Shown here: positions 35,599 to 43,045 of the stretch, in pieces
How positions within the stretch are numbered: the stretch's first letter is position 1
How the letters are laid out: every line of letters starts with the position of its first letter
Source of the DNA: Myroides phaeus
Lineage (GTDB): Bacteria > Bacteroidota > Bacteroidia > Flavobacteriales > Flavobacteriaceae
Assembly: GCF_009799805.1 (NCBI RefSeq)
Contig: NZ_CP047050.1
Span: 758,001-822,000, forward strand
Length of the DNA: 64,000 bases
Reading direction: 5' to 3'
Notes under the pieces: model-generated
Told to the model about the DNA's origin: nothing
The model's database searches: none
What the model saw: only the letters and a program-made list of their open reading frames with translations
Made by a program: the position numbers and the translations under genes

Positions 35599-37218
35599 CT
35601 ACTTTCTATTATTCAGATAATAATCCAATAAAAACACTGTAGAACTATCATGTTTACTGATATTTTTGGTTTTTATTTCATTTTGAATATTTTTAGCTAA
35701 AACTTTTCCATACTCTACACCAAACTGGTCAAAGCTATAAATATTCCAAATTACACCTTGTACAAAGGTTTTATGCTCATATAAAGCAATCAATGCCCCT
35801 AAGTTTTTAGGCGTTAACTTACTAATCAACAATGTATTTGATGGTTTATTACCACAGAACTCTCTAAAATTACTTAAAAACTCACTATTATCTGATTCAT
35901 AAACCTCTCCAGATTTACCTTTTAATAATGCTTCACTTTGTCCAAAAAAATTAGACATTAAAATATCGTGACTTGAATTTCCTTCAACAAAAGGATTAAC
36001 AAAACCAATAAAATCAATTGGAATAACTTTTGTTCCTTGATGAAATAGCTGAAAAAAAGCATGCTGTGCAGAAACACCTACTTCTCCCCAAATCAAAGTT
36101 CCTGTTTGATAATTAACAGGTATTCCACTTCTATCTTTATTTTTTCCATTACTTTCCATTATCATTTGTTGAAGATGAGCAGGAAACTTTTCTAATACCT
36201 GACTATACGGAACAACAGCTTCTGTTTCATATCCATAAAAATTATTGTACCAAACACTTAAAAGCGCCATTATTACAGGTAAATTACTTTCGAATTCCGC
36301 GCTTTGGAAATGATTATCCATTTCATAAGCCCCTTTTAATAAAGCTTCAAAATTATCATATCCAACTGCTAAAGCCACAGACAAACCAACAGCACTCCAC
36401 AAAGAAAACCTTCCTCCAACATAATCCCACATTGGATAAATATTCTCTTTATATAGTCCAAATTCTTCAGCTTCTTCAACTGAAGCAGATACACCTATAA
36501 AGTGTTTGTTAAAATCTTTTCCAACGAGTTCCTTCTCAATCCAACTTTTAATACGTTTAGCATTTTCAATTGTTTCTTGAGTAGTAAAGGTTTTAGAAAC
36601 AATTAAAACTAATGTTGTAGCTGGATTTAATTGTTTTAAAACTGAATGCAAATAATCATCATCTACATTCGATATATAATGAATTCCTAAATCATTTCTA
36701 TAATTCACTAATGCATTTACAACCATCTTAGGACCTAAATCAGATCCTCCAATACCAATATTAATTACATCTGTAAACTTCTGTCCAGTCGCTGATAAGT
36801 ACTCTCCATTTAAAACTTTCTCTGTAAAATCTTTAATTCTCTTACGAGTTCCCTTTATATCTAATAATATATCTTCTCCTTCAATCTCAATTTTCTTATT
36901 ATCAGAGAAGTCACGTAATGCTGTATGCAATACAGAACGATCTTCTGTTGCATTGATTTTAAAACCGTCAAACATTGCATTTATCGCGTCTTTCAAGCCT
37001 ACTTCTTTGGCTAAGTCAAACAATAACGACAATGTTTCATCTGTAACTTTATTCTTAGAATAATCTAACAAAAACTCCTCCCATTTAACGCTCAAACTAT
37101 TAGCTCTTTGAGGATCTTTCTCAAAAAGTTTTTGCATTTGAACAAACTCCATATCTCCAAAATGATTTCTCAACTCTTTCCAAGACTGAGTCCCAGACGG
37201 ATTTATACTTTTTAACAT
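35599..37218 (-). CDS. pgi: Glucose-6-phosphate isomerase
   Basis: PGI interconverts glucose 6-phosphate and fructose 6-phosphate. The 539-residue length is normal for the large bacterial type. The phosphate-binding IGIGGSDLGPKMV lies at about residues 153-165, and the signature DYVGGRFSLWSAVGLSVALA follows near 265-284. The sequence QQMIMESNGKNKDRSG is also typical. It begins 15 bp after the M23 peptidase gene and is the last gene of the DUF3108-TDO-M23-pgi series. The next minus-strand gene (the receptor) has its own promoter. Confidence 0.97.
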   Translation of the reverse strand: MLKSINPSGTQSWKELRNHFGDMEFVQMQKLFEKDPQRANSLSVKWEEFLLDYSKNKVTDETLSLLFDLAKEVGLKDAINAMFDGFKINATEDRSVLHTALRDFSDNKKIEIEGEDILLDIKGTRKRIKDFTEKVLNGEYLSATGQKFTDVINIGIGGSDLGPKMVVNALVNYRNDLGIHYISNVDDDYLHSVLKQLNPATTLVLIVSKTFTTQETIENAKRIKSWIEKELVGKDFNKHFIGVSASVEEAEEFGLYKENIYPMWDYVGGRFSLWSAVGLSVALAVGYDNFEALLKGAYEMDNHFQSAEFESNLPVIMALLSVWYNNFYGYETEAVVPYSQVLEKFPAHLQQMIMESNGKNKDRSGIPVNYQTGTLIWGEVGVSAQHAFFQLFHQGTKVIPIDFIGFVNPFVEGNSSHDILMSNFFGQSEALLKGKSGEVYESDNSEFLSNFREFCGNKPSNTLLISKLTPKNLGALIALYEHKTFVQGVIWNIYSFDQFGVEYGKVLAKNIQNEIKTKNISKHDSSTVFLLDYYLNNRK

Positions 37219-37233
37219 TAGCTTTTTATATTC

Positions 37234-38475
37234 TTATTCTTCTTTAAACTTCTCACTAATCGTTTTATCTAATTCCGCTTTCAAAGGATTAATATGCTCT
37301 TTAAACGCAGGAATATTTTTTTTATCCATTGGCTCAGAATTCGGTAATGCTTGCCCCATTGGATCAACTTGAACCCCATTCTTCCAAAAACGATAGCACA
37401 CATGCGGTCCAGTTGCTAACCCTGTACTTCCGACTAATCCGATTGTCTGTCCTTGATCAACGTACTGCCCAACCTTAACTAATATCTTTGACATATGTAA
37501 ATACTGAGTCGAATATGTTCCGTTATGTCGAACCTTCACAAAGTTACCATTTCCTGCGGTATAACCAGCTCTTTCAACAACACCTGATGCTGTTGACATA
37601 ATTGGTGTTCCCGTTGGAGCAGCGTAATCCGTTCCATTATGAGACTTCCATCTTTTCTGTACAGGATGAAATCTATTTTTAGAGTACTTTGATGTAATTC
37701 TAAAGAATTTTAAAGGAGCTTTTAAAAACATACTCTTCATTGGTCTTCCCTCTTCATCATAATAATCAACACCTTTTGCACCATTTCTTTTATATGGAAA
37801 TGAATACAGATCTTTTCCTCTATATCTAAAATATGCTGCATCAATCTTAGAAATACCAACATAAATAGTATCATTTATATACTTCTCTTCAATGGTTACA
37901 GCAAACCTATCTTCTGGCTGTAACTTAAAAAAGTCTATTGACCAAGCAAATATTTGTGACATCTTAGTTGCTAACGATTGGTCAACTCCTTCTTTGCTAA
38001 GGCTTAATGATAAAGAACCATCAATTGTAGAAGCAACGGTACGTCTTTTTATGGTAACTGGATAAGTTTTTGTATATGCGTGAATAGTATCTCTCAAATC
38101 GATAACTTGATAACCTGAAATATTTGGATGATACACAAAAGCAGCAAGCTTTTCTTTTTCTTTTTTATATTTCACTAATGCATACGGCTGTCCTACACGA
38201 ATATTTTTAACATTAAACGTGTCTTTTACCTTCGAAACAATATCATGTACTTCAGTAGCATTTAGATTATTATTACCAAAAATCTTTCCTAAATTATCAC
38301 CGCTTCGAATGGTATCTTCAACTAATACATAGTCTTTCAAATTAAAACCATATAACTCGGCAACTACCTCTTCTGCGTTCTCATCTTCTACTTGTGGTTC
38401 AATAGTCGGCTCTTCTGTGTTTTTACACGAAAAAAGTGCCAACGAGACCATTATACTATATATAAATTGCTTCAA
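37234..38475 (-). CDS. M23-family metallopeptidase, LytM-type lipoprotein
   Basis: This 413-residue protein has a lipoprotein signal (Cys17 in ALFSCKNT), an N-terminal LysM/OapA-like part with IRSGDNLGKIF, and a C-terminal LytM domain (about residues 275-375). Zinc ligands His279 and Asp283 lie in HNGTDYAAPTGTP, and His358 sits in GPHVCYRFWKNG. The third ligand position, normally the second His of HxH, is Cys360. The enzyme is expected to cut peptidoglycan stem peptides or to regulate another hydrolase. It lies 29 bp after the dioxygenase gene and 15 bp before pgi. Confidence 0.9.
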   Translation of the reverse strand: MKQFIYSIMVSLALFSCKNTEEPTIEPQVEDENAEEVVAELYGFNLKDYVLVEDTIRSGDNLGKIFGNNNLNATEVHDIVSKVKDTFNVKNIRVGQPYALVKYKKEKEKLAAFVYHPNISGYQVIDLRDTIHAYTKTYPVTIKRRTVASTIDGSLSLSLSKEGVDQSLATKMSQIFAWSIDFFKLQPEDRFAVTIEEKYINDTIYVGISKIDAAYFRYRGKDLYSFPYKRNGAKGVDYYDEEGRPMKSMFLKAPLKFFRITSKYSKNRFHPVQKRWKSHNGTDYAAPTGTPIMSTASGVVERAGYTAGNGNFVKVRHNGTYSTQYLHMSKILVKVGQYVDQGQTIGLVGSTGLATGPHVCYRFWKNGVQVDPMGQALPNSEPMDKKNIPAFKEHINPLKAELDKTISEKFKEE

Positions 38476-38504
38476 AATGTAAATTCTTTACTTCAACTTC
38501 TTTT

Positions 38505-39440
38505 CTAAACTAATCCCCAATTGTCTATTTCCTCTTTTGACCATAATTCTGGAAAAAATATACGTTTTTGATATTGTGGTAACATATACTTCTTCCAATC
38601 ACTCCCCCCTGTTGCCTCTTTAACTCCTTTCACATCATCATCTAAATATTTTTCAGCTGTATGATAATGCCCCAATACCCAGGTCACATTTATTGTTTTA
38701 TCTAAATGTCTCATCGCTTGTATTAATTCTTTATCACTACGAGCCGCTTCTGGCAACATTACAAATTTCTGCCATAAATTTGTTTTTTCATAGTCTTTCA
38801 TGGCTTTAACAAAAATTTCACAATATTTATCTTCAAATGCCTTCAATAAATAAGACTTCTCACCTGTTCGATAATCTTTGCCTGCAGCCTGCCAGTATAA
38901 ATATTCTAACGCTTCTTTTTCTGAAATATTTTCCTTTAATGTATCAACAAAACGTTTATCTATTAAATTATACCAATCGGTACAAGCAAACTCAATTAAA
39001 CGATATTGACTACTTTGAAAACCACTTGCTGGAGCAAGTGTATTACGAAATTGTAAATATTGATCCTTACTCATCCCATCTTTCATAATGGAAAAAGAAG
39101 ATGTTAGCATATCAAAATATCTACTTATACGATTAATCTTCTCTTTAAATAATTCAATCGTCAACTTATCATCTTCACAATTACTAACTTGGTTAATTTC
39201 CCAAAGTACCATTTTAAACAATAATTCATTAACCTGATGATACATTATAAACACCATTTCATCAGGAATTATTGTTCTCTGTGTTTGCAAATTCAACAAT
39301 GCATCTGTTTGTATATAATCCCAATATGTTAAAGGCTTAGCATAGAGCATTCCTTTTATATGAGTTTCTGTCTTCAATCCTAACTCATCAAATCTATCTT
39401 CTAAGTCCGTATATAGATCAATAATTGTTTTCTCTTCCAT
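38505..39440 (-). CDS. kynA: Tryptophan 2,3-dioxygenase
   Basis: This heme enzyme opens the indole ring of L-tryptophan to form N-formylkynurenine. It has 311 residues. Family signatures are YWDYIQTDALLNLQ at 39-52, MYHQVNELLFKM with His68 at 66-77, FRNTLAPASGFQS at 131-143, a HYH at 258-260 near the expected heme ligand, and ATGGS at 276-280. Its ATG overlaps the stop of the DUF3108 gene (TAATG), so the two are coupled. No kynurenine formamidase or kynureninase is in this window. The product would be consumed elsewhere or, in Bacteroidota, used for other purposes. Confidence 0.9.
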   Translation of the reverse strand: MEEKTIIDLYTDLEDRFDELGLKTETHIKGMLYAKPLTYWDYIQTDALLNLQTQRTIIPDEMVFIMYHQVNELLFKMVLWEINQVSNCEDDKLTIELFKEKINRISRYFDMLTSSFSIMKDGMSKDQYLQFRNTLAPASGFQSSQYRLIEFACTDWYNLIDKRFVDTLKENISEKEALEYLYWQAAGKDYRTGEKSYLLKAFEDKYCEIFVKAMKDYEKTNLWQKFVMLPEAARSDKELIQAMRHLDKTINVTWVLGHYHTAEKYLDDDVKGVKEATGGSDWKKYMLPQYQKRIFFPELWSKEEIDNWGLV

Positions 39441-40228
39441 TACTTTTCAAATTCAAGCTTACTAACTAAGTTTTTATACTCTTCTAAATCTGCTTTTAAG
39501 GATCCAACAGCTAAACTTGCTTTTATTCGAATAGGAACTTTATTATTATCTGCAGTTACCCATACTGTTAAGCTTTCTTTTTCTTTAAAAACTCTACCTG
39601 CCATAACGTAGGGTCTAAATTTCAATGTTTTTGTTCTCCCAAACTTAGTTTTCAAAATTTCTTCACCAAGATATTTTAGCTTAAAACGAAAAACTTCACC
39701 GTCAAAAAACATATCAATTTCAACAGACTCTCCTTGTTTCATAGTGTTCAAACCTGGATACTTTCTCAAATAATAGAAAGCAGAAACAATATCTTGAACA
39801 TCTTTAACAACAGAATATTCTTTTTTTGTCTGTTTTTCTTTATCATGAACTAAGACCTTCATTGTTTTGTAATTAAAAACACCATCTTGATCTTTAGTAT
39901 ACCCTCCCTCATCAATTTTTCTAATAAAACGATGAGGAACAACACTTTTCTTTTCAAAATAACTTTCATAATTGTCATAGACTTTAAAGAAAGCTTTAGG
40001 CACACCTGTTGTATATCCAATGCCTTTTGCATGATATACAGGTATTCCATTATAAACTGTGTCTGTTAATTTCAGAGTAGCTATCCCTGCATTAAATATA
40101 CCATAACTAATGCGGAATTTTAAATATTCACCAGTATCAAATGCCTTTGGCAAAGTCTGTGCAAATAAATAACTTGTACTTATAAGAAAAGCAACAAGTA
40201 AGAAGAGACGTTTTTTCATATTGGTCAT
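39440..40228 (-). CDS. DUF3108 domain-containing exported protein
   Basis: This is a 262-residue protein with a signal peptide (to about residue 23, ending SYLFAQ) and a beta-rich body typical of DUF3108: GEYLKFRISYGIFNAGIATLKL, then KGIGYTTGVPKAFFKVYDNYESYF, and GRTKTLKFRPYVMAGRVFKEKESLTVWVTADNNKVPIRI. The function is unknown, and it is probably a periplasmic, lipid- or envelope-related protein. The first in-frame ATG is used; an ATG three codons later (40219) is equally possible. It is the first gene of the DUF3108-TDO-M23-pgi unit. A minus-strand terminator, part of candidate small RNA A, lies only about 20 bp upstream of its start. Confidence 0.85.
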   Translation of the reverse strand: MTNMKKRLFLLVAFLISTSYLFAQTLPKAFDTGEYLKFRISYGIFNAGIATLKLTDTVYNGIPVYHAKGIGYTTGVPKAFFKVYDNYESYFEKKSVVPHRFIRKIDEGGYTKDQDGVFNYKTMKVLVHDKEKQTKKEYSVVKDVQDIVSAFYYLRKYPGLNTMKQGESVEIDMFFDGEVFRFKLKYLGEEILKTKFGRTKTLKFRPYVMAGRVFKEKESLTVWVTADNNKVPIRIKASLAVGSLKADLEEYKNLVSKLEFEK

Positions 40229-40249
40229 ATTTTATTCAAAAATAGCAAA

Positions 40250-40365
40250 CAAAAAAACCCAGCCAAAGAAATGACTGAGTTTTTATGCTATTAACCAACC
40301 AAAAAACTATAAATTATGAAAAATTTATTACACTCAAATAAAGCTTATGACGACCTTATTTTTGC
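40250..40365 (-). ncRNA. Candidate small RNA, copy A of a two-member family
   Basis: On the minus strand the -7 box TACATTTG (40371-40378) is followed about 80 nt later by the box TTTTTTGGTTGGTTA (40293-40307, minus strand), and then by a terminator hairpin (40255-40265 with 40274-40284) plus seven U. Two of the stem pairs are G-U on the minus strand and would be mismatches on the plus strand, so the hairpin is built for the minus transcript. Copy B at 25496-25596 has the same order. A 21-codon plus-strand ORF (40318-40383) also covers this stretch but has no support. An alternative reading is a conditional leader of the DUF3108 operon. Confidence 0.6.
40255..40284 (-). terminator. Terminator of candidate small RNA A
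   Basis: An 11-bp stem (two G-U pairs) with a loop of 8 nt is followed on the minus strand by seven T (plus-strand A at 40252-40258). It sits about 25 bp upstream of the DUF3108 start. Confidence 0.75.
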
Positions 40366-40370
40366 GAGTG

Positions 40371-40378
40371 CAAATGTA
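40371..40378 (-). promoter_or_regulatory. -7 box of candidate small RNA A
   Basis: The minus-strand TACATTTG followed by CA matches TAnnTTTG exactly and has the same TTTGCA context as the tRNA-Asn promoter at 56769. Confidence 0.6.
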
Positions 40379-40477
40379 TAGCTTTTTTTTAATTAAAACT
40401 ACTGTCATTGCATTTTAACTAATCATTAACTTTACAAGCTTATTTGTTGGTCTTTTTAATATTTAATTAACTGAATT

Positions 40478-41638
40478 CTAAAGTGTTCCTCTTTTTTCTT
40501 GCTCACGTTCAATAGACTCAAACAAGGCCTTAAAGTTACCTGCTCCGAATCCACGAGCTCCCATTCGCTGAATAATTTCAAAAAACAAAGTTGGTCTATC
40601 CTCTACTGGCTTAGTAAAAATCTGTAATAAATACCCTTCTTCGTCAGCATCAATCATAATACCTAACTTTTGAAGCTCTTTAATATCTTCTTTCATCATA
40701 TCCATATGAGATCCTAAACGTCGAGGAATATCATCATAATAAGCTTGTGGTGGTGCTGATAAAAACTCGACTCCTCTACTTTTCATTAACCCGACTGTAC
40801 TTAAAATATCATCAGTAGCTACAGCAATATGTTGTACTCCTGGTCCATTATAAAAATCTAAATATTCTTCTACTTGAGATTTTTTCTTTCCTTCTGCAGG
40901 TTCGTTAATTGGGAACTTAATACGCCCATTCCCATTAGACATAACTTTACTCATCAACGCAGAATATTCTGTATTAATTTGTTTATCATCAAAAGACAAG
41001 AAATTCACAAAGCCCATTACATCTTCATACCAGTTAACCCACGTATTCATTTCATTCCATCCAACATTCCCTACCATATGATCAACATACTTCAATCCAA
41101 CTGCAGTTGGATTATAATCACTTTCCCATTTTACAAATCCAGGTAAGAATATTCCTTTATAGTTTTTTCGCTCAACAAACATATGAACTGTTTCACCATA
41201 AGTATAAATACCAGCACGAACAGCTTCTCCAAATTCATCCTTTTCTACTATAGGTTCCATATACGACCTTGCGCCTCTACTTATCGTTTCCTCATATGCT
41301 TTACGAGCGTCCTCTACCCATAATGCTACAACTTTAACTCCATCACCATGTTCAACAATATGATTATTTAATTCTGACTCTGCAGTCAAAGGAGTTGTTA
41401 ATACAATTCTAATTTTATCTTGCACTAAAACATAAGAAGCACGGTCTCTAACACCTGTTTCTAAGCCAGCATAAGCTAACGATTGAAATCCAAAAGCTGT
41501 CTTATAGAAATGCGCAGCTTGTTTAGCATTCCCTACAATAAACTCTACATAATCTGTCCCTAAAAGAGGTAAAAAATCTTGTGCTCCTTCAAATATCTTT
41601 TCTAAGCCAAACTCTACTGATTTAACTTCTCTGCTCAT
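40478..41638 (-). CDS. hpd: 4-hydroxyphenylpyruvate dioxygenase
   Basis: HPD turns 4-hydroxyphenylpyruvate, the transamination product of tyrosine, into homogentisate. The protein has 386 residues and two vicinal-oxygen-chelate halves. The iron ligands are His187 in VDHMVGN, His270 in GPGVQHIAVAT and Glu354 in LFFEIIQRMG, and the C-terminal gating helix GARGFGAGNFKALFESIE is present. It follows hmgA by 27 bp on the same strand. The two enzymes catalyse consecutive steps, so this is a tyrosine-degradation operon. The later enzyme fumarylacetoacetase is not in the window. Confidence 0.96.
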   Translation of the reverse strand: MSREVKSVEFGLEKIFEGAQDFLPLLGTDYVEFIVGNAKQAAHFYKTAFGFQSLAYAGLETGVRDRASYVLVQDKIRIVLTTPLTAESELNNHIVEHGDGVKVVALWVEDARKAYEETISRGARSYMEPIVEKDEFGEAVRAGIYTYGETVHMFVERKNYKGIFLPGFVKWESDYNPTAVGLKYVDHMVGNVGWNEMNTWVNWYEDVMGFVNFLSFDDKQINTEYSALMSKVMSNGNGRIKFPINEPAEGKKKSQVEEYLDFYNGPGVQHIAVATDDILSTVGLMKSRGVEFLSAPPQAYYDDIPRRLGSHMDMMKEDIKELQKLGIMIDADEEGYLLQIFTKPVEDRPTLFFEIIQRMGARGFGAGNFKALFESIEREQEKRGTL

Positions 41639-41665
41639 AATTTATAGTTTAATAGTTGTTGTGTT

Positions 41666-42832
41666 CTAAATTTCTGGATCTAACCACGATTGGTAATATT
41701 GCTCATCTGCAATTTCCATTGCCTCTTCTGTTAACATTAATGGTTTAAAAGTATCTACCATTACAGCTAATTCCTCTGTGCTCTTTTTACCTATAGAACG
41801 TTCTGCTGCACCAGGATGAGGACCATGTGGAATACCGGCTGGATGTAAAGAAATATGTCCTGCTTCAATATCATTTCTACTCATAAAATCTCCATCTACA
41901 TAATATAAAACCTCATCACTATCAATGTTACTGTGATTATACGGTGCAGGAATTGCATCTGGATGGTAATCATATAAACGAGGAACAAATGAACAAATTA
42001 CAAATGCATCTGTCTCAAATGTTTGATGAACAGGAGGTGGTTGGTGAACTCTTCCTGTAATAGGTTCAAAATCGTGAATAGAAAACGCATAAGGATAATT
42101 ATAACCGTCATAGCCTACTACATCAAAAGGATGTGTAGCATAAACCATATCAAAAATTTCGTCTTGCTTTCTTACTTTTATCAAAAAGTCTCCTTTTTCA
42201 TTATGAGTTTCTAAATGATTTGGTCTTCTTATATCACGCTCACAAAATGGAGAATGTTCTAAAAGTTGTCCAAACCAATTTCTATAACGTTTTGGAGTAT
42301 AAATTGGTCGCCTTGACTCAACGATAAACAATCTGTTATCTTCAGTGTCAAAATCAATTTTATAAATAACACCACGTGGGATTAAAAGATAGTCCCCGTA
42401 TTTGAAAGTTAAATTTCCAAGCATCGTGCGCAAGGTTCCTGTACCACGATGAATAAAAATCAACTCATCAGAATCTGTGTTTTTATAAAAATAATCATCG
42501 GTAGATTTTAAAGGCGCTGACAATACAATAGTACAATCACTATTGGTTAAAACAGCCTTTCTGCTTTTTAAAAAGTCTTCCTCTGGTTTTACCTGAAATC
42601 CTTTTAATCTATAAGATTGAATGTTATTAGCTTTCGCTATTTTTGGAGCAACACTATATTGTCCTAAAATCTTTTTAACCTGAGTTGGCCTGTGTTCGTG
42701 ATACATATTAGTTGACATTCCATCAAATCCAATAGTTCCAAACAACTGTTCATAATACAACTCTCCATTTGGTTTTCTAAAAATAGTATGTCGCTTAGGA
42801 GGTATCTCTCCTAACTGATGATATAATGGCAT
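41666..42832 (-). CDS. hmgA: Homogentisate 1,2-dioxygenase
   Basis: This iron enzyme cleaves the ring of homogentisate to maleylacetoacetate. It has 388 residues, somewhat shorter than the roughly 430-residue human-type enzyme. Candidate iron ligands lie in APYNHSNIDSDEVLYY (His300, Glu307) and in PAGIPHGPHPG (His336 or His339), on a cupin scaffold. SIHDFEPITGRVHQPPPVHQ is another family block. It is the first gene of the hmgA-hpd unit, with a promoter about 125 bp upstream and a short ORF in the leader. Confidence 0.94.
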   Translation of the reverse strand: MPLYHQLGEIPPKRHTIFRKPNGELYYEQLFGTIGFDGMSTNMYHEHRPTQVKKILGQYSVAPKIAKANNIQSYRLKGFQVKPEEDFLKSRKAVLTNSDCTIVLSAPLKSTDDYFYKNTDSDELIFIHRGTGTLRTMLGNLTFKYGDYLLIPRGVIYKIDFDTEDNRLFIVESRRPIYTPKRYRNWFGQLLEHSPFCERDIRRPNHLETHNEKGDFLIKVRKQDEIFDMVYATHPFDVVGYDGYNYPYAFSIHDFEPITGRVHQPPPVHQTFETDAFVICSFVPRLYDYHPDAIPAPYNHSNIDSDEVLYYVDGDFMSRNDIEAGHISLHPAGIPHGPHPGAAERSIGKKSTEELAVMVDTFKPLMLTEEAMEIADEQYYQSWLDPEI

Positions 42833-42882
42833 AATTACTAAATATTTTTGGTTGGTAAATAAAATATCGTAAGTATGCTACC

Positions 42883-42948
42883 TCATTCTGGATCTCTCTT
42901 AATAAGGTACTTTAATAAAGCTAATAAGCCGTCCCATTGTGTTTTCAT
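42883..42948 (-). CDS. Short ORF in the hmgA-hpd leader (21 aa)
   Basis: The ATG lies only about 7 bp downstream of the predicted -7 box of the hmgA promoter, almost at the expected transcription start. The 21-residue product begins MKTQWDGLLALLKY and ends RDPE. It is amphipathic, with a Leu/Ala-rich middle. It lies in the 5' leader of a tyrosine-degradation operon but contains only one Tyr and no Phe, so it is not a tyrosine attenuator of the usual kind. It might be a real small protein, a regulatory upstream ORF, or chance. There is no terminator between it and hmgA. Confidence 0.4.
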   Translation of the reverse strand: MKTQWDGLLALLKYLIKRDPE

Positions 42949-42955
42949 AATAACA

Positions 42956-42985
42956 CAAATATCGACATTAAAATGAATTATGCAA
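42956..42985 (-). promoter_or_regulatory. Promoter of the hmgA-hpd unit
   Basis: On the minus strand, TTG (42983-42985), 19 bp and GATATTTG (42956-42963) resemble the -33/-7 pair with one mismatch in the -7 box. It predicts a leader of about 120 nt before hmgA. Confidence 0.55.
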
Positions 42986-43045
42986 TTTTTAATCTAAATT
43001 TATTTCACATATACACAACAAATAGCTTTTATTAAAACCATATCC

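Noticed and set aside
37234..38475. Pseudogene or broken enzyme, because the HxH motif of the M23 peptidase is altered.
   Set aside because: The frame is intact, the rest of the site is kept and the change to Cys is compatible with zinc binding; a lineage variant is more likely.
40318..40383. A 21-codon plus-strand ORF covering candidate small RNA A.
   Set aside because: There is no promoter on that strand, and the hairpin and -7 box belong to the minus strand.
42845..42857. A third TTTTTGGTTGGT word, on the plus strand just upstream of hmgA, as a possible third member of the small-RNA family.
   Set aside because: There is no -7 box before it in the right orientation and no terminator after it; a short match of this kind is expected by chance.
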